Below, in pieces: positions 43,830 to 54,770 of a stretch of DNA of 64,000 bases (positions are counted from its first letter, which is position 1; each line of letters begins with the position of its first letter). The notes beneath the pieces were generated by a model. It searched no databases. It saw nothing but the letters and a program-made list of their open reading frames with translations, and was not told the DNA's origin. Both the position numbers and the translations under genes were made by a program. Source of the stretch: Anthopleura xanthogrammica (lineage: Eukaryota; Cnidaria; Anthozoa; Actiniaria; Actiniidae); assembly GCA_964019055.1 (NCBI GenBank), contig OZ025214.1:9871101-9935100 (forward strand), read 5' to 3'.

Positions 43830-46115
43830 TTAATTACGAATCTACGTTGTTTCAAACGATATAAGAGATTTTCATAAGCTTATTGACACATAACTAGATT
43901 TGTTTCCTTAGGCTGCATGGTATTTGACCATCCTAAATCAAAAACATTGCGACTATCGCTGTACAAATTACTTATAGATTCTTATAGATATTTTATTACT
44001 ATAGGAGTAATACTTTTTGATAACAACTACTTAAACAAACGAGATAACGGTTGCTTAAAGCAAACCTGAAATCTATTGTTTTTATCTCTTAACACGATGT
44101 GTTACGCTGACTATAAAATATTCTGAAGTAGAGCAACTACGTTTTCTACATACCAGTGTCGTTTCTTATTTTGTTAATCACTGAACAAAATAAACCACTT
44201 GTCTTTTGTCTCGGATTCTGTCTAAACTTGACTCTGCTTTACGGTGTTTTGAGTAGTGCCACAACTAACGGCAAAACTACTTCGTCATCTCATGTTTTAG
44301 TTATTGATTTAGGCTTAACCTAAAAACGTTAATCCTTTACTTCGTCATCTTTTTTGTATTAAAACAATTCGTTATCTTTTTTTGTATATTATGCTCGCGC
44401 TAATATCTTAACGATCAGTGCGCGCGCTAAAACTTAAAACTAAAACTAATCAAAAACTTCAACTTACCACACATTTAAAAATGTTGAATGATAAATTGCC
44501 TTCACTACTCCATTCTCTCCGACTCGATTTTCTTTCATGTAGTACCTTTCGGCTGCTTATCTAATTTCACTATTCTTTTTTTATAACAGTGTTATGCAAA
44601 TGCACTTCTGTCTGCTCAGCAAGCTATTAAAATTAATTAAGCAAGAATATACAATTTCAGTGTTCCAAGTAGAAGGATTCGATGCTCGTCAACGGTTTTT
44701 TTACATAATTTGTTTAAATTTCATATATATATTATTAGCACTGTGACTGCGATAGAGCCCAATCATTGTTTGATTTTAATTTAGTGAAATATAGAATAAA
44801 TGTTACAAACCAATATCGTTAGTTACCGACCGCGAAGTATAAACGTACCAAGGTCAGTCATTCACGTAACATTGTTTTGTAGTTTTACAGGAGTATTAGA
44901 GGAATATTTTCTGTCACAAACCGGCATCTAGCCATGACCTCCAATATAGTTTATATAGTTTAAAGTTTTATTAAGCATTATCTGTTGTCGTCAAAGAGTT
45001 TAATCCATTGCCAGAAATATGGGACATGAGCCTGCTCATCCATGCGCAATGATGCGTTTCAGCTTACAAAATAGTCGCCGAGTCTTATAGGAAATGTATG
45101 GGGAATATAGAGCTTCCTCTATTTACGGCGAATAGGGTTTTATTTCCTCTGAGCTCCACATCGCGACAAACAACCCACCCTACAAGCTACTAAATAAGCG
45201 TAAAATGATCATTGAATCATGCGACATACTGGTTCCCGGACTACTTGCCTTCGAAAGGCTTCGAAAGCTCTAGATTCCATACATCGTCTATAAATCTGGC
45301 CACACTTGACCCCAAAATCGTCTTATTTGAGCTCGAAAAAATTTAAAAGTAAAAGAGCTCCACCTCGATATCACCAAACGAGTGTTTAATAAATCCAAAA
45401 CCGCTCAAAATAGACAGCATGCCTTCAGAATGTAGGTTCCCAAGAAGCTTGAAGTTAGGTTAAATTTTAAACGATTCGACGCGTTGTTAGCTCGTAGTTT
45501 TCAGTTAAAAATGACAAGAAACCACAGAGAACTGCTCCAAACAGCTTCAAAACCCCCTAAATATCGCCATTTTGTTTTTACAAGCTCCTATTGACTGCTG
45601 AGATACAATAAGGAAGCTTAAAGTAACGATTTACGTTTGAAACTTGTTTCTTGTCCTTCATGGGCTTCCTGTGGTGAGGCTTATCAACAGAAAAATAATA
45701 GTTGTTCTTTTGATTGTCAAGTAACTATTTTTTGGCAAGAATTGTTTTACTAACATCATAGTTGAATATAAATATGTGCTTGGAAACCATGTAGTTATAT
45801 TTTTCCTCTAGAAAACCACTTCATTTTCATTCATGCGTAACACCGCTGACAATGTCCAATATTTCTGGCAATGCTGACACAAATTCTGGTGATTTTTTAA
45901 AGATATAACGCATATATGACGAGCAGAAGATGTAGTGAAGCAAAATAGCATTGATATAAATACATCGCGGATGTAAGGCTTACCATATTGTTCTTCCAGA
46001 TGAACCATGATTCCTTAGTCATGAGCAGATTAATATGTTTGTTTTTTGCTTTCAACTAGGCTTTCACTTTAGCATTCTAACTATCGATCAGAGCAGCTTC
46101 AATTACATACACAGA
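43830..46115. other. Intergenic DNA, no gene supported
   Basis: About 2.3 kb without a credible coding frame. The words TTTACTTCGTCATCT and CTACTTCGTCATCT recur near 44278 and 44338. I see no element ends. Confidence 0.45.
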
Positions 46116-46120
46116 ACAAC

Positions 46121-46237
46121 GGGAAGCAATTTGCCCCGGGTGGATGTGGAGGCCCGAAACCGCGATACAAAATAAATGTACAGCGGTATTACTCATCTTA
46201 CCTAGACGACTTCCGGTGGTAATCCAAGCCTCGTAGA
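46121..46237 (-). repeat. Left inverted copy of a 117-bp repeat (SINE-like)
   Basis: The reverse complement of this stretch is about 90% identical to 48545-48662. Read on the minus strand it contains GGCTTGGATTACCACCGGAA and GCGGTTTCGGGCCTCC. The two copies are 2.3 kb apart in opposite orientation and bracket the Penelope fragment and the CATT array. Confidence 0.8.
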
Positions 46238-46975
46238 CTAGTGATACCAGTCACGATATTCTTGTTAGTTACCATGAATTGCAACTCTTAGACTAGCGAT
46301 TCTATTATGGAAGTGAATTGCTGCGATCTAGTGCCTTTTTGCTTAGTGATCGCGGCACTATTAAGTATCAATGAAAGAGAACGTAAATCAATAAAAAATC
46401 TATGAGGCTGTGTTAAGTTGCACTATAATCCAACATTGCACTGCTTCAGTAATGTAGACATCAAGCCACTAAAGTTTCAGTTTCTTCAATTAATGATAAA
46501 ATATAGGTGTTTTGTACAGACTGTATATGGAAATGTTCAGCATGACGTTTTATATTTGTTGATATATTTATATATAATATATTTATTGACACATTATACA
46601 TATTTGTTGGGTGATTCTTTATAGACTAATAAGTTATTCCACTACTTCATATGTGGTATTAATCATTATAATCCACAAGTGCATCCTGTCTGTAAAGACA
46701 CAGGTGATCACATGAGTTAATTAATGCTTTAATGAGTTAATTAATGAGTTAATGCTTTGATGGAAGTGAATAATTTTAATGGACGGGACTTAACAATTCA
46801 CATGTCTGACTGTTTCAAATTGTATCGGAAAGCTAACATGGGCGAAGATTCTTGCGAAATCTTTCATTGCTATAGCTACGCTATGTGGCCACGTGGAAAT
46901 CGGGAAATAGATGACTGTCAATCACATATAAATCTAAAATGTTATTGTAAGTGGGAATAACCATATTGTTTACGT
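46238..46975. other. AT-rich stretch before the Penelope fragment
   Basis: A 67-codon frame at 46757-46960 is unrecognised. TTAATTAATGAGTTAATGC-like words repeat near 46715-46760. No gene is supported. Confidence 0.4.
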
Positions 46976-47518
46976 TTGTTTCTTCCACTATTTTTTAATA
47001 TAATACCGAGCTTTCGCAGTGAAGAAGAAGAAAGGAAAGGCTTTGCTACGCTGCCTTATGTTGGAGGTGTAACAGAAAGAATACAAAGGATTCTACAGAG
47101 GCATAAAATCAAGACAGCTGTAAGAACGGTATCAACATTAAAACAGTCCTTGTCAAGACCAAAAGGTGTGGTGCCCAATGATAAGAAAACAGGCGTTGTG
47201 TATGAAATCCCTTGTGCTGACTGTGACCTGGTCTACATTGACGAGACAGGAAGATCGTTGTCAACCAGAACTAAAGAACACAAGGCCAGTGTTCGGTTAG
47301 CCAAGGTTGAAACCTCTGCTCTATCAGAACATTGTAACAAGAGTAACCACAATGTTGCATGGGATGACGTTAAGATCCTTGCAAGTGAAAGCAGATGGCA
47401 CCAAAGAAAATGGACTGAGGCTTGTCTCATAACTAAAAACAATAATGTAATATTTAATAGAGATAGCGGAAGGACAATCCCGCCATGCTACGAACCTATT
47501 CTCAAAAAATTCTTATAA
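46976..47518 (+). pseudogene. Penelope-like element, C-terminal GIY-YIG endonuclease fragment
   Basis: The frame encodes FATLPYVGGVTERIQRILQ, a linker typical of Penelope-like elements. It then has the GIY-YIG nuclease core GVVYEIPCADCDLVYIDETG, with SLSTRTKEHK carrying the conserved Arg region and ALSEHCNKSNH after it. The reverse transcriptase that should precede it is absent. The usual second motif reads YIG; here it is YID, which may impair activity. It is therefore a 5'-truncated, probably inactive copy. A (CATT)n array begins about 30 bp after the stop, and roughly 270 bp of possible element 3' sequence follow the array. Confidence 0.85.
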
Positions 47519-47549
47519 TTTTCTAAATTATTTCTTTAATTTTTGCTTT

Positions 47550-48177
47550 CATTCATTCATTCTTTCATTCATTCATTCATTCATTCATTCACTCACTCAC
47601 TCACTCACTCACTCACTCATTCATTCATTCATTCATTCATTCATTCATTCATTCATCCATTCATCTATTCATCCATTCATTCATTCATCCATTCATTCAT
47701 TCATTCATTCATACATTCATACATTCATACATTCATACATTCATACATTCATACATTCATACATTCATACATTCATTCATTCATTCATTCATTCATTCAT
47801 TCATTCATTTATTCATTCATTCTTTCATTTATTCATTCATTCTTTTATTCATTCATTCTTTCATTTATTCATTCATTCTTTCATTTATTCATTCATTCTT
47901 TCATTTATTCATTCATTCTTTTATTCATTCATTCTTTCATTTATTCATTCATTCTTTCATTTATTCATTCATTCTTTCATTTATTCATTCATTCTTTTAT
48001 TCATTCATTCTTTCATTTATTCATTCATTCTTTCATTTATTTATTCATTCATTCATTCATTCATTCATTCATTCATTCATTCATTCATTCATTCATTCAT
48101 CCATTCATTCATTCATTCATTTATTCATTCATTCTTTCATTTATTCATTCATTCTTTTATTCATTCTTTCATTCATT
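47550..48177 (+). repeat. (CATT)n array with 20-bp higher-order units
   Basis: About 630 bp of CATT-derived tetramers. Sub-blocks include (ACTC)n near 47590-47620, (CATA)n at 47710-47770, and a higher-order unit of about 20 bp (CATTCATTCTTTCATTTATT) repeated from about 47812 to 48040. The 281-codon frame of Phe/Ile/His/Ser is an artefact. Confidence 0.97.
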
Positions 48178-48544
48178 AATCATATTTATTTATCTTATTT
48201 TATATAGTTCATTTATATTTATCTTAGGTCCTATTTATTGGTTTAAATCGTGCATAAGTGTTCCTAAGTTCTTTTGCTCGCGCTTTATTTTCTACAGTGC
48301 GCGCTCTGTCTCTTTCTTGTTAGGTTCGTTTAGATTTGTTTATACACGTAGATCGTATTGTTTCTCTGATTGGTCCTTATATTCGTAAAACGCAAATCGC
48401 ACGCGCTTATAGTCTTTAAATAATTTGAATCGTTGTAAAACATACTTTTCGCCCTGATGATGCACTTTATAAAATAACTTTGATATTACGCCCGCTCTGA
48501 TTGGTCAAAAAGCCATGTTTTATGAGAGCATAATACATGCTCAC

Positions 48545-48662
48545 GTCTACGAGGCTTGGATTACCACCGGAAGTCGTCTTGGTAGGATGGGTAATACCGC
48601 TGAACATGTATTTTGTATCGCGGTTTCGGGACTCCACATCCACCCGGGGCAAATTGCTTCCC
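48545..48662 (+). repeat. Right inverted copy of a 117-bp repeat (SINE-like)
   Basis: It matches the reverse complement of 46121-46237. It contains TTGGTAGGATGGG followed about 35 bp later by GCGGTTTCGGGACTCC. These loosely resemble the A and B boxes of a tRNA-derived RNA polymerase III promoter, so a SINE is possible but not shown. Confidence 0.7.
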
Positions 48663-50174
48663 TACCGAACACACCCACAGAAAACATAAAAACTCGTCCA
48701 TGCCAACGACTTATGTCTAGAAGAACCAGAACGCTAGTACCGGTGTTCACCAACCTACTTTACCCTGAAGTTGTCAGCGGAATACAAGACAGCATAGAGC
48801 TCAAGAATAGAGGTATAACTTCTCAAAGGTCAGCTAAGATTTCTTTACTTTATTTCACATTTTGACGATTTTGTTGAGGTTTTTTTATAGATCCCCATAT
48901 CGATCCCCATAATAATACACCACAGAAACCCAGCTTGGGCTACCTGTGGGCAAGCATTCATAGTATAAGCTAGGGTAGGGTGGTGCGACTCATTTCAGAT
49001 TCTATAGAAATTAAAGCATCTTCAATGTTCGTTAACAAAAATTGAGACTATACACATTTAGAATGTAAATGACTTAGTTTTCTAATGCATTTAGCAGTTT
49101 AGTCGAAAGATTTATACGATTTCTCGCAAAAAATTCAATACCTCCAGGGGGGTAGTTGTGAGTATAACTTATTCAACAGAGCAAAAGCATGTGACTCATG
49201 CTCGATTTTCCACGTGCGAAGGAGCGAAGCGTACAAGTAGACGGTCGATGATCTGCAGTCTTAGATTTCTTGATAGAACGAGGTAATAAGATTCTTGTTT
49301 TTTCATTTACCACTGGTAGAAACATTGTGCTGCAAAACTAGCTGAAATGTTTCATTTTAGCTTCGTAATTCGCACGGCGAGTGGCGCACAAAAGTGAAAT
49401 ACAGAACAAGCAGGGTATTGAGCCACGGCCGCCATTACTGAATGCAAAACAAAGACGTCTTTCTCGGCCAAATACCACGGAAGAAATTAGGCTTATGAAA
49501 AGAAGAAAGAAGAAAGCAGCGAATACGTAACCAAGAGAAGTTCATGCCAAAAAAGGAAAAACGAATGAAGCTAATTTACAAAAGACACGACATTGAATGT
49601 AAGAAGCTGAACGATTTACGTGAGAGGTCTGAGTTTGCCAAAGAGAGCGATCTGTTCTTGGAAGAAGTGGCAAGAAACGAGGCAAGTTTCTGAAGATTAT
49701 AATTCTGGGTGAGTGAGGGATTTTTTTATTATCCAAAGATTGATAATTGTAATACTATGTTTTATGTTTTTGTATCTTGAGGATTCTTGATTGAATCCAA
49801 TGTTGGATCGTGCATCAAAGACTTATTTACTAAGTAAACAGCACCAAGAAACAGTACTCAGCACGGTTAATATTTAAATTTAATAAGACTATGATGTTAT
49901 ATTCGTCATATGAACCTCTTTGGAAGATGAATAGTGCTGTTGTAAAGTGAAATATCTTACTAAATTCTGCTCAACAGTCGACTCAAACATGCAAGCACGG
50001 TGAAATTCGATTTATCATCATATGAAGTGCGAATCATGTACATGTACCTTGACAACCATTTAAATGCAAACATAAATGAAGATTGACTTTAACCAAAGAA
50101 TAGAAACAGAATGAAAGCACGGTTCATTGGTAATAGTTCTGAACATTTCACGAACAGCAGATATTGTATATTTT

Positions 50175-50230
50175 ATGGTGGGTTCGATTCCCATCTGGGA
50201 CTCGGAATTTTTCGGAGTCCATTCAGTATG
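50175..50230 (+). repeat. tRNA-like B-box sequence, possible SINE 3' half
   Basis: GGTGGGTTCGATTCCCATCT contains GGTTCGATTCC, which fits the RNA polymerase III B box and the TPsiC arm of a tRNA. GGGACTCGGAATTTTTC follows. No upstream A box or acceptor stem is seen, so it is not a tRNA gene. A tRNA-derived SINE remnant is the likeliest reading. Confidence 0.4.
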
Positions 50231-50261
50231 GTACGATCACATATACATTTCATATCACACT

Positions 50262-50424
50262 AGCTAGCCACACAAGCATAAGCATTACAACATACGTAAG
50301 TGCAGACAGCCATTTAGGGTTAGTTTCTCTGTTTATATTTTGAGAGAATAAAACATTCAGTCATCCTTAAAGTACTATCTGCACTTGCATATGTTGTTAT
50401 ACTTATGCTTGCGTCGCTAGTAGG
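50262..50424. repeat. 163-bp fold-back, ~45-bp arms
   Basis: The left arm has CTAGCTAGCCACACAAGCAT and CAACATACGTAAGTGCAGA. The reverse complement of the right arm has CTACTAGCGACGCAAGCAT and CAACATATGCAAGTGCAGA. The loop is about 50 bp. Non-coding, in the putative kinase intron. Confidence 0.75.
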
Positions 50425-50660
50425 AACCAGGCGTTTTTTTTAAGTCAGAGACAACATATACATGTAACCATTAGTGTGCTTTGTTCAATAAATGTGTTAC
50501 TTTTTGTGGATGAGTTAATGCTTAGAACAGTAATGTAGTAATAGTGTGAGTGTGTGTGCAGATGAAGAGCTACTATGTTGATATGCTGCACTAAAACAGC
50601 TACTATTAATATATATTACTACTGTTATTATACATTATTATTATTATATATTACTATTAA

Positions 50661-51417
50661 AGTAAAAACCCACGTATAAGAACCTAGGTTTTTTCAAGTT
50701 AGCCTCCATAGGTTCTTAAATAAATGGTGCTTACTGTGAATTTAGGCTACTAGGTTCTTAATTAGGTTCTTAAATTTTGTTCCAAACAATAATAAGCAAT
50801 TATTGAACGAGGTTGAGCAAAATATTGTGATTTGTTAGTGGTGAGCAAGCAATTATTTACTGAGTTGAACCGAGTTGAACCGAGTTCAATAATAATTGTT
50901 TTATCATTTAAATTACTTTTCCTAATCTTAGTCAAACAATGAGTCAAACAATAACAAAGAAGTCAGTTCATTTTTTCAGGGAAAATAGCCATTGTCAAAT
51001 GCAATGTTACTACGCATGAGCAGACTGTTATTTGTAGGCAGTTATTTGCAGTTCTTTCGGCCAATCAAAATGACGGAAAAAATAATTTGAATGATAATGT
51101 ATATTCATTGGTGTTCTGCTGTATTACAGTTTTATAGTCCTTTGCTTTACATGGGTAATAACACACAGATGGATATGCTGCTCAATTATGGGTGTATTGC
51201 AGTACTGTGTAGTATGATCTTATAACGCTAACAGTGTTCATGGCTATTTTTTGTTGCCTTTTTTGTATTGCGTGTGATGTACTGAAATTGCTGTTTTTGA
51301 AAATAAGAATCTGTTTAGATTTTAGCCTAGAGTGGTTCTTATGTCAAGGGTGCTTAATTTGGAAATTTTAGCCTAACAGGTTCTTGAATGGTAGGTTCTT
51401 ATACGCGGGTTTTTACT
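50661..51417. mobile_element. 757-bp non-autonomous element with 26-bp TIRs
   Basis: AGTAAAAACCCACGTATAAG (start of a 26-bp left end, 50661-50686) is mirrored by the right end 51392-51417 with one mismatch in 26. GGTTCTTA-type words recur inside both ends (TTAGGTTCTTAAATT, GTGGTTCTTATGTC). The interior has no gene. It sits in the putative intron about 85 bp before the kinase exon. Confidence 0.85.
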
Positions 51418-51696
51418 GTTTTATATATTACTATTATTATATATTACTATCATATTTATTTGTATTTATATATTATTTTTCTTTTAATTTTCATCTTTTA
51501 AGACAAGTTCGTCAAATTGACCAGGAGAATATACAAAGCCTAGTGAAAGAGAAACTCCTTGGTGAAGGGCATTTTGGGAAGTGTGAGAAAAAGGTTTACA
51601 GAGGCAAAGTTGTTGCAGTTAAGTACTTCAAGTCATCTGTTGCATCCAACATGGTTGAAAAAGAAGCCAAGATGATAAATTCTTTTGATCACCCAG

Positions 51697-52258
51697 GTAT
51701 GTTGGTATGGAAGAAAATTTGAAATTCCAGAGGGGTGGGGTGAATTTCAGATTTCCCCCATGGCCGGTATGGGTATTTCCTGAAACCACATGGTATTTAA
51801 ATCCCGGCCCGGGATTTAAATCCAACTTTAAGTTACCCCAAAACTAATCTTTTTCAAAATACTTTATTTGATCAGTTTGTAAATTCAAATCCAAAATTCA
51901 GAGGGAAAATTCTGGAATTTCCAGACTGGGAAAATAATGGGGGTTTTCAGGGAACTTTTTGGGAGTTCATTCCAGGTGATTTGGAATCTAGGCACACAAT
52001 GCATTGTTTATGATAGCGAAAATTTTGTGTTTTCTTTTATCTCTTGTCAAAATGAAATATTTTCCACCAACAACGAAAAAATATGCTTTTTCTAAAAGAT
52101 ATTTGGTGAATCTTTCCAACGATGAGTTTTATTTTCTTTATTTTTGAGCAAACGCTGTTGTAAATCGAGCCAAAAACCTGGAACTAGGAAACATTGAGCT
52201 ACGAACAAAATGTCCAATGATTGGCTAATTCCTTCAGCCTGAGAGAAGCGAGATCACC
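51697..52258. other. Intergenic or intronic DNA, no gene seen
   Basis: Short palindromic words such as TTTAAATCCCGGCCCGGGAT (near 51795) occur after the kinase exon. No further kinase exon is recognisable. Confidence 0.4.
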
Positions 52259-52264
52259 TGGTTG

Positions 52265-52475
52265 GGTTTTTCCCATGATTGGGAAAATGGTACCAGTCCC
52301 ACTCATGGGACATGAAAATCCCAAAAATTCCCCAATCATGGGAGTTTATTGTCCCATTATTTTCCAATTATTGGGATTATTCTGTCCCATTTTTTTCCCA
52401 TTTCTGGGTTTATTCTGTCCCATTATTTTCCCATTCTTGGGTTTATTCTGTCCCAATATTTTCCCAATAGTTAAT
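52265..52475 (+). repeat. Subrepeat cluster built on CCCATNNTTGGG / TTCTGTCCCA
   Basis: Three to four tandem units of about 33-34 bp, each like TTTATTCTGTCCCATTATTT plus TCCCATTCTTGGG, lie at about 52345-52470. They are preceded by inverted words CCCATGATTGGG and CCCCAATCATGGG. Every unit is partly palindromic. The 87-codon frame across it reflects the repeat. Confidence 0.8.
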
Positions 52476-53010
52476 ATTTTTTAAAGAATTCTTAATCAAT
52501 CTTATGATACTTTGAAAATGTTTATTTTATATTGCATTGAATACAAACAATAGTTATACTTAATTAAAATTGTAAGGCGTTGTTGAACTAATGGAATTGA
52601 CACTATATGAAATATTATTATTATACAACCGAAGTTGGATTCCTAAGATTTGGGGTCATATGTGAGTAGAGTTGATTCTTGGTTTTCTCCTCTGCTACCC
52701 TAATAAAACAAGGTTGATTCTGTGTTGAAAAATGCTATTATTGATGAATAATTTTGGTAATAAGGAAAAATGAAAAAGTGAAAAGTTAACAAAAGTTCTT
52801 TACTAAAGGTCTTATTACTACCGAGCCCGTAAAGGGCCATGTAGTTATCATTTTTGTTTGTCAGTCAAATGTCGTCTATATGTCGTCATGTATGTCGACA
52901 TAAATATCTCTACTTTTATTTCGACTTTTAACTCCACTTTTATCTCCACTTTTATCTCGGCTTTCATTATTTTGACGTCATTTCTCACGTGACTTGAAAA
53001 GTAGTGCGCA
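52476..53010. other. Intergenic DNA, no gene seen
   Basis: Contains a small run of TCCACTTTTATC units near 52930-52960. Nothing coding is recognised. Confidence 0.4.
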
Positions 53011-53029
53011 TGTTGAAGAAGTACAGAGT

Positions 53030-53300
53030 AAAATGGAGGTGAGAAATGAGGTAATTGAACATTATTTTAATCTCGGATACAAACAGAGGGAGATTCTTGC
53101 TTGCCTACTTCTAATACATGGTCAGAAACTTTGCAAAGAGGTATATCCAGATGAGTTAATAGAGCCAATCTTCAGATTGCTATAGAGCACATGGAGTGAG
53201 AGCTACAATGCAGCGGCCATAAGGTTGGATATCGGAACATGTGGCAAAAACTTGTTGCGGTGTCACAGCATTTTGTGTTCCCCCATGATATGTGTTCCGC
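53030..53300 (+). pseudogene. Possible integrase-type transposon N-terminal remnant
   Basis: From the ATG near 53033 the frame reads EVRNEVIEHYFNLGYKQREI and LACLLLIHGQ, a helix-turn-helix-like opening that I associate with eukaryotic integrase-core (DDE) transposon proteins. A stop at 53185 follows. In another frame, near 53227, GYRNMWQKLVAVSQHF follows, a phrase also typical of the linker before the DDE core. The core itself is absent. The assignment rests on recalled family resemblance and is tentative. Confidence 0.4.
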
Positions 53301-53477
53301 CGAACACTGGGCACTAGTGCTGTGTGTTCCCCTACCCCTCCCCACATAGCAATTTAGTGCTGTGTGTTCCCTTTAACAAATAGATCAGGCTTAGCTATGT
53401 TCTGTTCTCTGATAAAACACGACTGTAGCTGTAGGACACGAAAAAAGTTTTAGAAATCACGAGCCGTAGGCGAAATT

Positions 53478-53705
53478 TCACTGTTCTTTAATGGCATCGA
53501 TCACCTTCTGCTTTACGTCTTTCACAAACTTCCTTGAGAACTCTCGAGGAATGAATATAGTAATGGTGTTTGGCCGTCTGATCGGTTTCGTTTGTAAATT
53601 GGCAAAACCAGTGTGCATCATCATACCAGCATGAGCACCGATGCTCGAGCTGGGAGAAGGTCCAGCACTGGCCGCCACATTTGCATAACTGGGACGGTCT
53701 CCCAT
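53478..53705 (-). pseudogene. Non-LTR ORF1-like N-terminal fragment
   Basis: The minus-strand frame starts MGDRPSYANVAASAG, a Ser/Ala-rich opening like that of Tx1/L1-type ORF1 proteins in this window (compare MAVSYSDVAS at 59478), followed by TITIFIPREFSRKFVKDVKQ. It lies head-to-tail just after the RT C-terminal fragment and probably belongs to a different copy. Confidence 0.5.
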
Positions 53706-53729
53706 ACTGGGAAACCGTCACAGCACAAA

Positions 53730-54235
53730 AAAAAAGACGATCAGCAATATAGAGTACCCCATGTGCAATTTTCCATTTAACATCAATAACGTGACGGTCT
53801 AAAGGCAGAACGTGTACTTGTTTCCACGTCTCTGCCCAGTACAAAGACCCAAAAGTTGAAGCGAATTTGTTGATGCAATGTTGTGGAGTGGCTGTGATAT
53901 TTACTAAGATGGAATAACAGAGTTAATAACTAATTTACGTGGTTGTCCATTGTCATTTGAACACAAGAAGAATCCAGTGGCTTGTGAATGGCGTCCCAGA
54001 AGAGCCCAAGTTTCCAAAACAGAGGCAAAAAAAGGTGGGAAAAGCGAAGATGGATAAAACGCTGGATAGGAAAGATTTTCTTGGACAGTGGTTCCAAAGC
54101 ATCTCTGTACATAGTATGGAAAAAAAGTTCCCCATTTATTAGGGGAAAGGATGAACCGTTTGATCCATTGCACATGGAGAGCTCGAACTTTTAAATGGAC
54201 ATCCACAACTCCAAAGCCACCACTCAATTTGTCAA
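53730..54235 (-). pseudogene. Tx1/L1-like ORF2, C-terminal fragment
   Basis: The minus strand encodes GGFGVVDVHLKVRALHVQW and KRFILSP, the block after the palm in Tx1/L1-like ORF2. In a shifted frame VKWKIAHGVLYIADRL follows, part of the C-terminal region. It lines up with the RT pieces at 54780-56460 on the same strand, separated from them by an inserted Jockey/CR1-type fragment. Frameshifts and truncation make it inactive. Confidence 0.75.
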
Positions 54236-54770
54236 CAACAACAACAACAACAATATATTTGTACTTAATTCTACATTACAATCATATAAATAAAATACAT
54301 AAATTAACCTAGATTACATTACAGGCTTCCTAGGTATAGTGAAGCTAATCGAGCTAGAAAGCCATCTAGAGTAAATTAACAAATGTTAAATAAATTGCTA
54401 AATTGATAAATAAATAACAAGAAGAAAAAAATACTATCAATAAACAAAGAACAGATAAACAAAAGAGAGAAAAATGAAAACAAATGAGTCGTAAAAAAGC
54501 ATTCTTAAAAAAATCATTGAAGACTGATGGAAGATTGTTATTAAAATAATGATACATAATTAAAGTATTCTGAAGTGAAATAACATCCAGAAATTTTATG
54601 ATGCTAAGCTGCCTAAATAGAGGACTAGTGTGAGCATCAAATTGTGAAAAAGTGATAATTCTTACTACTCGTTTCAAGATTTGTAGTTGTATGGGCAACC
54701 AACTCTTTTTTGTTAAACCAGATGAATTTATACAGTAGCTTACTGACAGTAGACAAGAGGCCATCTGGTT
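54236..54770 (-). mobile_element. Jockey/CR1-type 3' fragment inserted in the Tx1-like element
   Basis: The minus strand encodes LPIQLQILKRVVRIITFSQF and FDAHTSPLFRQLSIIKFLDV, closely like the C-terminal part of the 42-kb RT (LPIHILQKRVLRIITFSDS). After the stop near 54366, an AT-rich 3' UTR ends in (TTG)n, seen here as CAACAACAA at 54236-54251. Tx1-like coding sequence flanks it on both sides, so it is a 5'-truncated insertion into that element. Confidence 0.8.

Larger units (their letters stand above)
49403..51696 (+). pseudogene. Protein kinase gene fragment, frameshifted 5' exon plus N-lobe exon
   Basis: The second exon, 51503-51696, encodes RQIDQENIQSLVKEKLLGEG, then HFGKCEKKVYRGKVVAVKYF and EKEAKMINSFDHPG. 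GEGHFG is the glycine-rich loop, the Lys of VAVK binds ATP and the Glu of EKEAK matches helix C. Acceptor TTTTAAG and donor GTATGT flank it. The exon at about 49403-49705 encodes a basic, coiled-coil-like segment, but frameshifts near 49530 and 49692 break it. Correcting the second would give phase agreement with the kinase exon. No C-lobe exons were found downstream before other elements begin. It is probably a dead or truncated copy of a protein-kinase family member. Confidence 0.6.

Noticed and set aside
47543..48388. 281-codon Phe/His/Ser/Ile-rich frame
   Set aside because: It is the translation of the CATT tetramer array and its flank; no gene-like composition.
50175..50230. tRNA gene
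   Set aside because: Only a B-box-like TPsiC arm is present; no acceptor stem, anticodon arm or A box can be found.
51384..51696. Ig receptor or FReD gene linked to the kinase exon as a receptor kinase
   Set aside because: The kinase exon is 20 kb away, on the opposite strand to the Ig gene, and no transmembrane segment precedes it.
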